Origin: Peromyscus leucopus
Lineage: Eukaryota; Chordata; Mammalia; Rodentia; Cricetidae
Direction: 5' to 3'
Length of the DNA: 64,000 bases
Assembly (NCBI RefSeq): GCF_004664715.2
Contig: NC_051074.1
Location: 33,106,980 to 33,170,979, forward strand
Made by a program: the position numbers and the translations under genes
Notes under the pieces: generated by a model
What the model saw: the letters and a program-made list of their open reading frames with translations, nothing else
What the model was told of the DNA's origin: nothing
The model's database searches: none
Shown here: positions 59,991 to 64,000 of the stretch, in pieces
Layout of the letters: every line of letters starts with the position of its first letter
Position numbering within the stretch: position 1 is the stretch's first letter

Positions 59991-62305
59991 AATGTTGATG
60001 TCAGGGGTATAGCTCAGTGGTAGAGTACTTGCCCAAGATACTTGATGCCTTGGATTTGAACACTAATACTGAGAAAAGAAAAGTCATGTTAGTGTAGGAA
60101 TTCCATCTAGGAGGGGAGTTGGCATTCCCCTGGAAAGAGCCAGACAGTATGCTTTTCATCCTTGTGGGCCTCCCTGTCTCCAGCAAGACTCCTCAAGTCT
60201 GCAAGAAGGCAGCCAAGGGTCTGCAAGTGAGTGGGTACGGCTCACTTAGTCTTCCAATAAAGCTTTGTTTATTAAAGCAGGGGTTGGCGCTGTAGACTTA
60301 GCCCAAGCCTAGTTGCATGTTGGTCCTTGCTCTCTGTGATGGAAAGCACAGATGTGCTGTAAAGAATCTGCATCATTTTCAGGACAGGCATGGTTTACAG
60401 GACAGGAGAGCTGTGCATCCTTCCTCGATCATTAGAACATCTACATGTGTCCCCTTGGCAGCTCGTAAGGAAAGAAAGCCTTCGTTTGTCCCCTGCCATC
60501 AGTCACCCATATGGGAATGGTGAATGAGGAGATTGAGCCACCATCTGTAAGCTCACAGAATAACTTCACTGCACACACCCTGCTGGGTGGTTGACTCTTT
60601 CTAGTTATGAAACAAAGTTATCATTTATTCTATAGAATCAGCACCTTATTACCTCCCAAACAAATACTTAATTTTTTTTTTTTCTGTTACTTTAAAATAG
60701 CACTTAACATAAAGACCTAGAACATGAGGTTGGCTATTTTTAAAATACCCTTTGTCTTTTCTGGGTGATTGCTACCTCTTAAATTTGACCAAAGTGATTT
60801 GTCAGTTTTGCCAACTAGTATTTCAGTCAGGACCACCTACATGATTTGTAAAGTAAACCTATGTGAATGGAAATATAGCCGCATTGCTCTAAATTGTACT
60901 AGGAATTTCAAGACCACTACAGCAGAGTATACTAGACCAAGTTCAGGGCTCCAGTCACCACCCTGTCGCTGCTGAATTAGTCAGCTCAGGCTCCCATAAC
61001 AATGCCAGAAACTAGAGAACTTAACAGATAACTTATTTTCCCACAGTTCTTGAGACCAGAAGTCCAGGGTCAGAGTGGCAGGAGGCTTGGCTTCTCTTCA
61101 GGTCTTTCTCCTTGGCTTGTGTGTTCATGGGGTCTTGTCACATCCCTGGTGTCCCTCCCCATCTTAATAAGGACATCGGTCCTGTTGGGTCGGAGCCTCA
61201 CCTCTAGGTCCTCTGTGTCCCTTACAGCCTCCGTGAAGGGCCTGTGTCCAAATGTAATCATATTAGGTGCTTAGTGCCCCAACATAGAAATTTTAGGGAG
61301 ACCCAAGTCAGTCTGTAATGCCTGCTGTCTATTTGTAATTCTGGGTGAAGTGGTTTGCCCAGCATAATTTTTTGAGTATTCCCTTTCCAAGAGCAAGCCC
61401 GAGTCATTCATGTGTATCTTTCAGAAGTCTGAGGAAAGTACTGGGCCATGGTACCAGACACTGGTAGTTATACCAGCCTTCTCCCTTCTGCTAGCCTTCA
61501 GTCTTGTTAAATGGGGCCGGCCACTGGTCAGCAGAGTAGACTGATATCTATGTGTCTAAAGAAGTTTTCGTTCAGGGTAGAGTGTAGTTCATTGGCAGAT
61601 GATGACTTGCTCAGCAGTCGCACTGTGCTGGGTGTATCCCCAGAATTACAAGAATAACAGAAAGTACTTTCTAAAGCAGGTCTCTGCACTAACGAGCTGT
61701 GCAGTAGTGTAGCACAACAGATGCAGATGAGCTAGCTGTCTCTGTTGCCGTTGCAAAGGGCACCGGAATGATGTACCAAAGGAGCAGGCGCAGAACCAAC
61801 AGTTGAGCATTCTGAGCTAGTCTTTGATCTGCAGAAAGGATGTGGGTAGGCTAAAGAGGTCCAGAGGCTTTATCGCCATGGCAGATGGCGTGAATAAAAA
61901 TAGCTTATAATAACAGCAAGTATGCACTGGATGCCCATTTGGTGGCAGTCTCTGTCCTGAGAGCTGTAGTGTGTTTTATGTCATCCAGTCCTCATAAGCC
62001 TATGAGGACTGAGTACATGTATTGTGAAGATGGGCTTTTACAGAATAAAGGAGAGAGTGACTGTGAAAAGCCCAGCCCAGTGTTCAGTAAATGGTGACCG
62101 TTGAGACCATTAGAGTGTGCCAGCTTAGGGGACAAAGCAAACGTGTCCTCAGACACCAGCATCTGGGAGTGCAGTCACTGGCCTGCTGCTGATTGGCTAA
62201 CACACCTTCTTCTTTCCGCAGCTGCAATCCTAATTGCCAGGTCATCGCCCCCCTGGTTCATAGTAGACAGGCCTTTCCTGTTTTTCATCCGACATAATCC
62301 CACAG
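35146..62305 (+). CDS. SERPINE2: SERPINE2, glia-derived nexin / protease nexin-1 (3'-incomplete)
   Basis: Join of 35146-35404, 39937-40164, 46330-46527, 54581-54779, 56015-56115, 59671-59757 and 62222-62305: 1156 nt, 385 codons plus one base. The product is a secreted clade E serpin. The family inhibits thrombin, urokinase, tissue plasminogen activator, plasmin and trypsin, is accelerated by heparin or heparan sulphate, and acts at cell surfaces and in matrix, notably in brain, platelets and seminal vesicle. Seen in the sequence: signal peptide (about 1-19); heparin-site lysines 90, 93, 94, 97, 102, 103 and 105; NAVYFKG serpin core motif at 185-191; inhibitory hinge 348-358 with Gly350, Thr351 and small residues at 353-356; reactive bond Arg364-Ser365. 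N-glycosylation sequons are N159-E-T and N261-S-T. The two cysteines in the mature part are C136 and C150. Intron phases are 1,1,1,2,1,1,1. Only the last ~11 residues are outside the window. No frameshift or internal stop is present, so the gene looks functional. Confidence 0.97.
35993..36136 (+). repeat. B1 SINE, young, with internal deletion
   Basis: GCCGGGCGGTGGTGGTGCACGCCTTTAATCCCAGCACTC, then a missing middle segment, then GGGCTACCAAGTGAGTCCCAGGAAAGGCACAAAGC and an A-tail. It shares the rare CTACCAAGTGAG / AAAGGCACAAAGC variant with two minus-strand B1 copies nearby. Confidence 0.9.
36145..36465 (-). repeat. Composite ID/B1-type SINE (B4-like)
   Basis: GTGTGTAGGTGGGTGCAG start, GCCAGTGAGCCCTGGGGATCC centre, and end TTTACTGACTGAGCTCTCTCCCCAGCC. 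The young B1 lies directly before it. Confidence 0.65.
36545..36830 (+). repeat. B1-like plus ID-type SINE carrying a 68-G run
   Basis: B1-like part: GAAGTGAGAGAGGAAGATTG..CGAGGCCAGCCTGGCTACAT. ID-type part: GGAGATGTAGCCCAGTGCTGGG, the G run, then CTTGCCCGACATATACAAAGCCC and an AACAAA-rich tail. Confidence 0.6.
36692..36759. repeat. Poly-G homopolymer (68 G)
   Basis: Pure uninterrupted G run inside the head of an ID-type SINE, at a position where the SINE normally has only a few bases (between GTGCTGG and CTTGCC). Confidence 0.95.
37151..37307 (-). repeat. B1 SINE, young cricetid-type subfamily
   Basis: TTTTTCGAGACAGGGTTTC..TTTGCGCTTTTCCTGG..CACTTGGTAGCCCAGG..CGTGCGCCACCACCGCCCGGCC. Full length and near consensus; shares the TTGGTAGCCC variant with 37765-37925. 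Confidence 0.93.
37765..37925 (-). repeat. B1 SINE, young, with expanded GCC array
   Basis: Same subfamily as 37151-37307. Its 5' end (right side on +) has turned from the usual CCACCACCGCCCGGC into eleven GCC units at 37891-37923. Confidence 0.93.
37891..37923. repeat. (GCC)11 trinucleotide array
   Basis: Eleven pure GCC units, GC-rich and surrounded by SINE sequence rather than a CpG island. Confidence 0.97.
38163..38508. mobile_element. MaLR-type solo LTR (MTD-like)
   Basis: Begins TGTATTAGTTCC and ends CCTGTCAAGTTGACAATTGCTTATCACA, giving TG...CA ends. The interior has GGCAGGATTTATCTCAGTTCAC and CCCTCACAGACATGACCAGGG blocks. No internal viral genes. Confidence 0.65.
39392..39424. repeat. 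(GT)n(GC)n tract
   Basis: Alternating purine-pyrimidine run: about 12 GT units followed by GCGCGCGCG. Confidence 0.95.
39425..39750 (-). repeat. Composite ID/B1-type SINE (strongly diverged)
   Basis: AGGATCTCTCACTTGATCCC..AGCTCACCAAATTGGCTT..TGTGGGTGCTGGGGATTTGAAC..GGACAAGCACTTGAC retains the element order. Confidence 0.5.
39752..39870 (-). repeat. B1-related SINE (old)
   Basis: ATCTTGCTTTGTAGCCTAGGCTGACCTCAAC..CTCCTGAGATTACAGGTATAAG is a reversed B1-like body, ending about 65 bases before exon 3. Confidence 0.55.
39937..40164 (+). CDS. SERPINE2: SERPINE2 exon 3: residues 87-162
   Basis: Acceptor CCCCTTCAG ends at 39936 and the donor is AGGG|GTGAGT. It carries the basic helix-D region, with lysines at 90, 93, 94, 97, 102, 103 and 105. 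These correspond to the seven lysines known to bind heparin in human protease nexin-1 (mature 71-86). It also holds Cys136, Cys150 and the sequon Asn159-Glu-Thr. Phase 1 at both ends, 228 bp. Confidence 0.96.
40825..41115. mobile_element. MaLR-type LTR (MTD-like, diverged)
   Basis: TTTCTGTGGCTGTGATAAAATAACC..GGGCTTATTTTAGCTTACAATTCC..GCTCAGTACTCAGCTAGC. Right end eroded. Confidence 0.5.
41956..42006. repeat. (TA)n microsatellite with AT-rich inverted repeats after it
   Basis: About 25 TA units; 42007-42090 continues with imperfect palindromes such as ATAATCTAGCCAGATTAT. Confidence 0.96.
42659..42893 (+). repeat. B3-type SINE with internal 19-bp duplication
   Basis: GGAGCTGGAAAAGATGGCTCC head, GAGCACTGGCTGCTCTTACAGAGG, tail AAAATAAATC. 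The unit TAACTGCCTATGTCTTCGG occurs twice in tandem at 42753-42771 and 42772-42790. Confidence 0.85.
43557..43794. mobile_element. URR1-like hAT-Charlie element
   Basis: TTGGTGGTTCTCAGCCTCCC..TTTAATACAGTTCCTCATG..CAACAGGTTGAGAACCGCC. Interior nearly complete. No target duplication could be recognised. Confidence 0.75.
44215..44352 (-). repeat. B1-related SINE (old)
   Basis: TATCCCAGGTTGGTAATGAACTC..CTTCCTGAGTGCCAGGATTACAGGTGTGCAC is a reversed B1-like monomer. Confidence 0.55.
45143..45288 (-). repeat. B1 SINE
   Basis: TTTCGAGACAGGGTTTCTCTGTGTAGCTCTGGCTGTCC..TTAAAGGCATGCACCACCATGGCCC. The preceding GTTTGTTTATTTG is the reversed A-rich tail. Confidence 0.92.
46034..46200 (+). repeat. Composite ID/B1-type SINE
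   Basis: GGGGCTGATGATGTGCTTCAGCTGGTAGAGTGC head followed by ACATGGTGCCACACACAGAAATC..TTAGGAGGTGGAGGCAGG. It ends about 130 bases before exon 4. Confidence 0.65.
46330..46527 (+). CDS. SERPINE2: SERPINE2 exon 4: residues 163-228
   Basis: Acceptor GGACTTCACAG ends at 46329; the donor is TCTG|GTGAGT. It encodes the serpin core with the NAVYFKG signature at residues 185-191. Residue 228 is Ser, where I recall the human protein having a third cysteine (mature Cys209). Phase 1 at both ends, 198 bp. Confidence 0.96.
46703..46846 (-). repeat. B1 SINE
   Basis: TTTTTTGAGACAAGGTTTCTCTGTGTAGCCC..GTGCTAGGATTAAAGGCATGCACCAC. Mild divergence; about 175 bases after exon 4. Confidence 0.9.
47786..48052 (-). 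repeat. Composite ID/B1-type SINE
   Basis: TG-rich start, TTAAGACAGGATCTCTCCCTG, GGGGATTGAAACTTAGGTCCTCATGCTTGC and CTCTCTGCAGCCCC end. Confidence 0.6.
48262..48464 (-). repeat. B3/B2-type SINE
   Basis: GATTTATTTATTTTTATTC tail side, GAAGCCAGAAAAGGGTGTCAGATACC and CGGAGCCATCTCTCTAGCCCC head on the minus strand. Confidence 0.8.
48945..49075 (-). repeat. B1 SINE, truncated
   Basis: CCCTGGCTGTCCAGGAACTCGC..GCTGGGATTAAAGGCGTGCGCCACCACCGTCCAGC; the reversed 3' end is missing. Confidence 0.9.
49205..49292 (-). repeat. ID-type SINE
   Basis: GTGCCCAGGATCAAACCCAGGGCCTTGGGCAGGC..AACACTCTATTGCTGAACTGCATCC is the reversed ID body. Confidence 0.7.
51005..51300 (-). repeat. Composite ID/B1-type SINE
   Basis: TGTTTTGAGGCAGGGTCTCTCACAG..TTCGGCGAGGCTGGCAGGCC..GGAATTGAACTCACGCCCTCATGC; the tRNA-type end has become a GTT/T-rich stretch at about 51275-51306. 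Confidence 0.65.
52230..52345 (+). repeat. B1-like SINE (old)
   Basis: AGCCAGGCATCATCATGGC..GTGATCCCTGCATCTGG..GAGGTCAGCCTGGAATC..TTGTTTCAAAAC follows the B1 order. Confidence 0.5.
53868..54075. mobile_element. MaLR-type LTR, partial (MTD-like)
   Basis: GTTGTTGTGAGAAAATGCCTGACC..GGTAGGGTTTATTTCAGCTCACAGTTTGAGG..GCTCAGCTAGCTTGCTCC; the right half is missing. Confidence 0.6.
54581..54779 (+). CDS. SERPINE2: SERPINE2 exon 5: residues 229-294
   Basis: Acceptor TTTCTTTAG ends at 54580; the donor is CCAA|GTAAGT. It starts in phase 1 and ends in phase 2 within Lys295. It encodes the central sheet and helix segment, including WYNFIELPYHGESISMLIALP (residues 238-258), and a potential extra sequon Asn261-Ser-Thr followed by Pro. 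199 bp. Confidence 0.96.
54780..56014 (+). other. SERPINE2: Intron 5 of SERPINE2 (1.2 kb)
   Basis: The shortest intron and the only phase 2 one. It contains one B3-type SINE (about 55540-55762); the rest is unique sequence with nothing recognised. Confidence 0.9.
55539..55762 (+). repeat. B3-type SINE
   Basis: GGGGCTGGAGAGGTGGCTCCG..GCTCTTGCAGGGGACC..AATACTCATACATCTAAAAG, with an A-rich tail. The only repeat in intron 5. Confidence 0.85.
56015..56115 (+). CDS. SERPINE2: SERPINE2 exon 6: residues 295-328
   Basis: Acceptor TCCTGTAG ends at 56014; the donor is ACAA|GTATGT. It encodes the segment from Lys295 to Thr328 (FTAVAQTDLKEPLKALGITEM...), containing the serpin DLKEPLKALGI-type helix. It ends with the first base of residue 329. 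101 bp; phase 2 in, phase 1 out. Confidence 0.96.
56366..56448 (-). repeat. ID-type SINE (diverged)
   Basis: TGCTGAGACTTGAACCCAGGGCTGTATGC..TGTGCTCTACTGCTGAGTGAGAG. Confidence 0.6.
56485..56562. repeat. (TC)n / TTTC pyrimidine tract
   Basis: CCTTCCTTCC and TTTC units grading into about 22 TC units, directly before a B1 copy. Confidence 0.95.
56566..56696 (-). repeat. B1 SINE with short deletion
   Basis: TTTTTTGAGACAGGGTTTCTCTGTGTAG..GACCAAGCTGGCCTCGAACTC..CGCCACCACCACCCAGC; the GTGCTGGGATTAAAGGCG segment is missing. Confidence 0.85.
57145..57211. repeat. (CA)n microsatellite
   Basis: CA array with two early interruptions. On both sides a similar CCCCACCTCATC phrase appears (57130 and 57222), so a small duplication spans it. 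Confidence 0.93.
57855..58267 (-). mobile_element. 413-bp dispersed repeat containing a B1 piece, framed by a 12-bp duplication
   Basis: ACTACTGTGTTG occurs at 57843-57854 and again at 58268-58279, exactly flanking the block. Inside are GGTCAGAGCTCAGAGC, TCTCATTGGTTGTAAACCC, a B1-derived piece (GGGATTAAAGGCGTGTGCC) and AACTTTATTTATTAACATAC. I recognise similar sequence as common in cricetid genomes but cannot name the family. Orientation is guessed from the B1 piece. Confidence 0.65.
58305..58400 (+). repeat. MIR ancient SINE remnant
   Basis: CTAACCGTGTGACTAGGGACAG..GTTCTTAACCCGTGAGCCTC..TGTTTCCCCATCTG matches the MIR core and 3' part. Confidence 0.65.
58675..58787. repeat. 113-nt purine tract, (GGGAGA)n then (GA)n
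   Basis: Only A and G on the + strand apart from the first bases: GGGAGAGGGAGAGG-type hexamers to about 58740, then about 23 GA units. Confidence 0.96.
59000..59340. mobile_element. LTR-like block, possible endogenous retrovirus solo LTR
   Basis: Starts near TGTGGCGGACCAACCCCCAC and runs to about GCTAAAACAAATTGG. I associate this sequence with a dispersed LTR-like repeat of cricetid genomes. No viral gene or intact frame is present. Boundaries and family uncertain. Confidence 0.35.
59671..59757 (+). CDS. SERPINE2: SERPINE2 exon 7: residues 329-357, hinge
   Basis: Acceptor GGGAACAG ends at 59670; the donor is ACAA|GTAAGT. It completes Arg329 and encodes the strand and hinge preceding the reactive loop: Glu348 is P17, Gly350 P15, Thr351 P14, and Ala-Ser-Ala-Ala 353-356 are P12-P9. 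That pattern is typical of an inhibitory serpin able to insert its loop. The acceptor forces Arg at 329 (see findings). 87 bp. Confidence 0.96.
59938..60000. repeat. (GAT)n microsatellite
   Basis: Imperfect GAT units from about 59938, with a pure stretch of about 11 units. Confidence 0.95.
60001..60080 (+). repeat. ID-type SINE
   Basis: AGGGGTATAGCTCAGTGGTAGAGTACTTGCC is a nearly intact ID head (A-box TAGCTCAGTGG), followed by an eroded B-box and an A-rich end. Confidence 0.75.
60972..61285. mobile_element. MaLR-type LTR (MLT1-like)
   Basis: TGAATTAGTCAGCTCAGGCTCCCATAAC..TTTCCCACAGTTCTTGAGACCAGAAGTCC..TCTCCTTGGCTTGTG..AATAAGGACATCGGTCC follows the MLT1 LTR order. Confidence 0.7.
61572..61660 (+). 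repeat. ID-type SINE (diverged)
   Basis: CAGGGTAGAGTGTAGTTCATTGGCAGATGATGACTTGC followed by GGGTGTATCCCCAG. Confidence 0.5.
61905..62060 (-). repeat. MIR ancient SINE (reversed)
   Basis: AATAACAGCAAGTATGCACTGG..GTCATCCAGTCCTCATAAGCCTATGAGG..GGGCTTTTACAGAATAAAGG matches the reverse complement of MIR 3' and core. Confidence 0.6.
62222..62305 (+). CDS. SERPINE2: SERPINE2 exon 8: residues 358-385, reactive centre
   Basis: Acceptor CTTTCCGCAG ends at 62221; the donor is CACAG|GTGAGT. It encodes the reactive-centre loop with P1 Arg364 and P1' Ser365 (ILIAR/SSPP), which fits specificity for trypsin-like proteases such as thrombin and urokinase. The conserved WFIVDRPFLFFIRHNPTG follows. It ends with the first base of Gly386. 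The final short exon is not seen downstream in this window. 84 bp. Confidence 0.96.
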
Positions 62306-62621
62306 GTGAGTGGTTCTTCTGTTTCATCCCTGGCTCTCCATCCTCAGACAGGTGTTCTCCAGCTACAGTTGTCCCCATCCGTGTGGCCCTTAATCCATTT
62401 CTTCATGTCAGCTGCAAGGAGATGCTATGGATACTATAACCACCCTCGTTAAAGAGGAAGGAAAGTCAAGTCTGTATTATAGAGTTTGATGGGATCTTTT
62501 GAATATTGCCCAGATTGTAGGTTTGGAGGAAGGTGGTGGTTTTTAACATATAAGAAGGTTCAACACACCCTTCATAGTTTTAAAAATCCCTTAAATTTTT
62601 GCAACACACTCTGTCTTCAAC

Positions 62622-62622
<1 letters not shown>

Positions 62623-62664
<42 letters not shown>
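62623..62664. repeat. (TTA)n microsatellite
   Basis: About 14 TTA units. Confidence 0.96.
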
Positions 62665-62689
62665 CTTATCATTTTGTATGTGTATGGGT

Positions 62690-62847
62690 GTTTTTTAAGA
62701 GTTATTTATTTATTATATACACAGAAGAGGGAGCCAGTTCTCATTACAGATGGTTGTGAGCCACCATGTGGGTGCTGGGAATTGAACTCAGGACCTCTGG
62801 AAGAGCAGTCAGTACTCTTAACCTCTGAGCCATCTATCCAGCCCCTG
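62690..62847 (-). repeat. B2-type SINE
   Basis: TTATTTATTTATTATATAC tail side; CTCATTACAGATGGTTGTGAGCC, ACCTCTGGAAGAGCAG and TGAGCCATCTATCCAGCCCC head on the minus strand. Confidence 0.88.
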
Positions 62848-62949
62848 TCTTCAACTTTTGTGATATAATGCCTTGGGAATTGTCTATGCAATAGATCTTA
62901 GCCCAGTTCATTTCTTAAACGGGGCTCTGATCTTTAGTTTCTGTGGGGG

Positions 62950-62972
62950 TGGGGGTGCAGTGTATGTGTGTG

Positions 62973-63010
<38 letters not shown>

Positions 63011-63326
63011 TATAGTGTAGTGTAGTGTACGGGGGCAGCTGTATGGACGCATGTGCACATATATGCATGTATGAAGGCTAGAGGCCGAAGTTGGCTGTCA
63101 TCCCTTAGGTACCATCTACCCTGGTTTTTGTTTAGAGAGGGACCTGGGACCTGAAGATTAGACTAGCCTGGCCTGCCAGCCCCAGGAACCCTCCTTGTCT
63201 CTGTGAGATTCTAAGCTATAAGCATACACCACCATATTTGGCTTTTTCTGTGGATGCTGGGATTGAACTCAGGTCCTTGTGGTTACATGGCACATCCTTT
63301 ACCTACTTAGCCATCTTACCAGCCCA
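62950..63326 (-). repeat. Composite ID/B1-type SINE with GT array
   Basis: Contains a GT array at 62974-63008, then GGCTAGAGGCCGAAGTTGGCTG, a B1-like centre and end TTACCTACTTAGCCATCTTACCAGCCC. Confidence 0.65.
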
Positions 63327-63436
63327 CTGAGTTCATCTTTAAGAAGAAATGGTCAACATACATTGTATGAAAATTTTTCTTAATTAAAAAATGATGTTTT
63401 AAAAAAGATAAGTAACAGGGCGGGGGTTGAGATAGT

Positions 63437-63670
63437 AGGGATGGAGAGATGGCTCGGCAGTTAAGGGTGCCTCCTGCTCTTGCAGAGGACCTGGGTTCTG
63501 TTTCTAGAGCCCATCATCAGGCATCTTACAACTGCCTGTCACTTCAGTTCCAGGTGATCTGATGCCCTCTGACCTCAGCAGGCACCTACATACATTCAGT
63601 GCACACAAGCTCACGCAGACGCACACAAAGAAATAAATGAAAATCATAGTTTTGTTTTTTTTTTTTAAGT
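63437..63670 (+). repeat. B3-type SINE
   Basis: GGGATGGAGAGATGGCTCGGC..TCCTGCTCTTGCAGAGGACCTGGG..AAATAAATGAAAATC tail. Confidence 0.85.
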
Positions 63671-64000
63671 AAAATAAGCATAGTAACAGTCTCCCTCTTT
63701 TTATTTAATTATGAAGTATAAACCTGCCTTCGTGGAAAGGTTGGCTTCACATCTATACACTGTGGGTGCTAATAGGTTTTATCATTTGCTATTACTTTAA
63801 TCAGAAGGTGTAATTCCTTATTCTTTTATCTCTGGTTTTGCCTGTTGTATGTCACACCTCATGAGTCCAGCCCTGGAGCTTCTCACCATTTGTGGCTACT
63901 TAACCTAAACTTTCATTAAAATGATAATTAAAATGTCAACTTCTTGGTCACACTGTCCTCAGTGCAGCCACCACATTGGAGCAGTGGGTGGGTACCATTA

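Larger units (their letters stand above)
59758..62221 (+). other. SERPINE2: Intron 7 of SERPINE2 (2.5 kb)
   Basis: Phase 1 intron. Contains a GAT array, two ID-type SINEs, an MLT1-like LTR and a MIR remnant. The stretch 60080-60970 is unique, with nothing recognised beyond short A/T runs. Confidence 0.9.
62306..64000 (+). other. SERPINE2: Start of intron 8 of SERPINE2 (continues past the window)
   Basis: Begins with GTGAGT. It contains a TTA array, a B2-type SINE, a composite SINE with a GT array and a B3-type SINE. I looked for a splice-framed exon encoding the conserved C-terminus (Ala-Ile/Val-Leu-Phe...Asn-Lys-Pro-stop) and did not find it. Confidence 0.85.

Noticed and set aside
62306..64000. 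Last exon of SERPINE2
   Set aside because: No acceptor followed by a frame encoding the conserved C-terminal residues and stop was found.
1..64000. CRISPR arrays, bacterial operons or a novel multi-gene system
   Set aside because: Spliced vertebrate gene, SINEs and microsatellites throughout; tandem repeats are simple sequence, with no spacer-repeat pattern.

Overview
The window is mammalian genomic DNA holding most of one gene on the + strand: SERPINE2, which encodes glia-derived nexin (protease nexin-1), a secreted serine-protease inhibitor. Seven coding exons splice together with every reading-frame phase consistent and give the first 385 complete codons, plus the first base of codon 386, of a protein whose family length is about 397 residues. 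The terminal exon (last ~11 residues, stop codon, 3' UTR) is not in the window and must lie beyond position 64000. No second gene was found on either strand.

The host is a rodent and probably a cricetid (hamster, deer mouse or vole group). B1, B2/B3-type, ID and composite ID/B1 SINEs are abundant, rodent hAT (URR1-like) and MaLR elements are present, and many B1 copies carry a left-arm variant (TTTGCGC...TTCCTGG) that I associate with cricetids rather than Mus or Rattus. This is inference from recognition, not from a search.

Layout: 1-545, upstream flank with nothing recognised; about 545-1260, CpG island with GC boxes, a TATA-like box and the non-coding first exon (about 898-1021); 1022-35123, intron 1 (34.1 kb) with dispersed repeats, microsatellites and several unique AT-rich blocks that look like regulatory candidates; 35124-35404, exon 2 with the start codon and signal peptide; 39937-40164, exon 3 (heparin-binding lysines); 46330-46527, exon 4 (serpin core); 54581-54779, exon 5; 56015-56115, exon 6; 59671-59757, exon 7 (hinge); 62222-62305, exon 8 (reactive-centre Arg-Ser); 62306-64000, part of intron 8.

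No undescribed multi-gene system is visible. The items most worth checking are an exon 7 acceptor that seems able to make only the Arg ('alpha') form of the protein, a lineage-variable N-glycosylation sequon, a weak 5' splice site after the first coding exon, a 68-base pure G run, a 413-bp repeat framed by a 12-bp direct duplication, nested transposons that give relative ages, and a purine/pyrimidine tract able to fold on itself.
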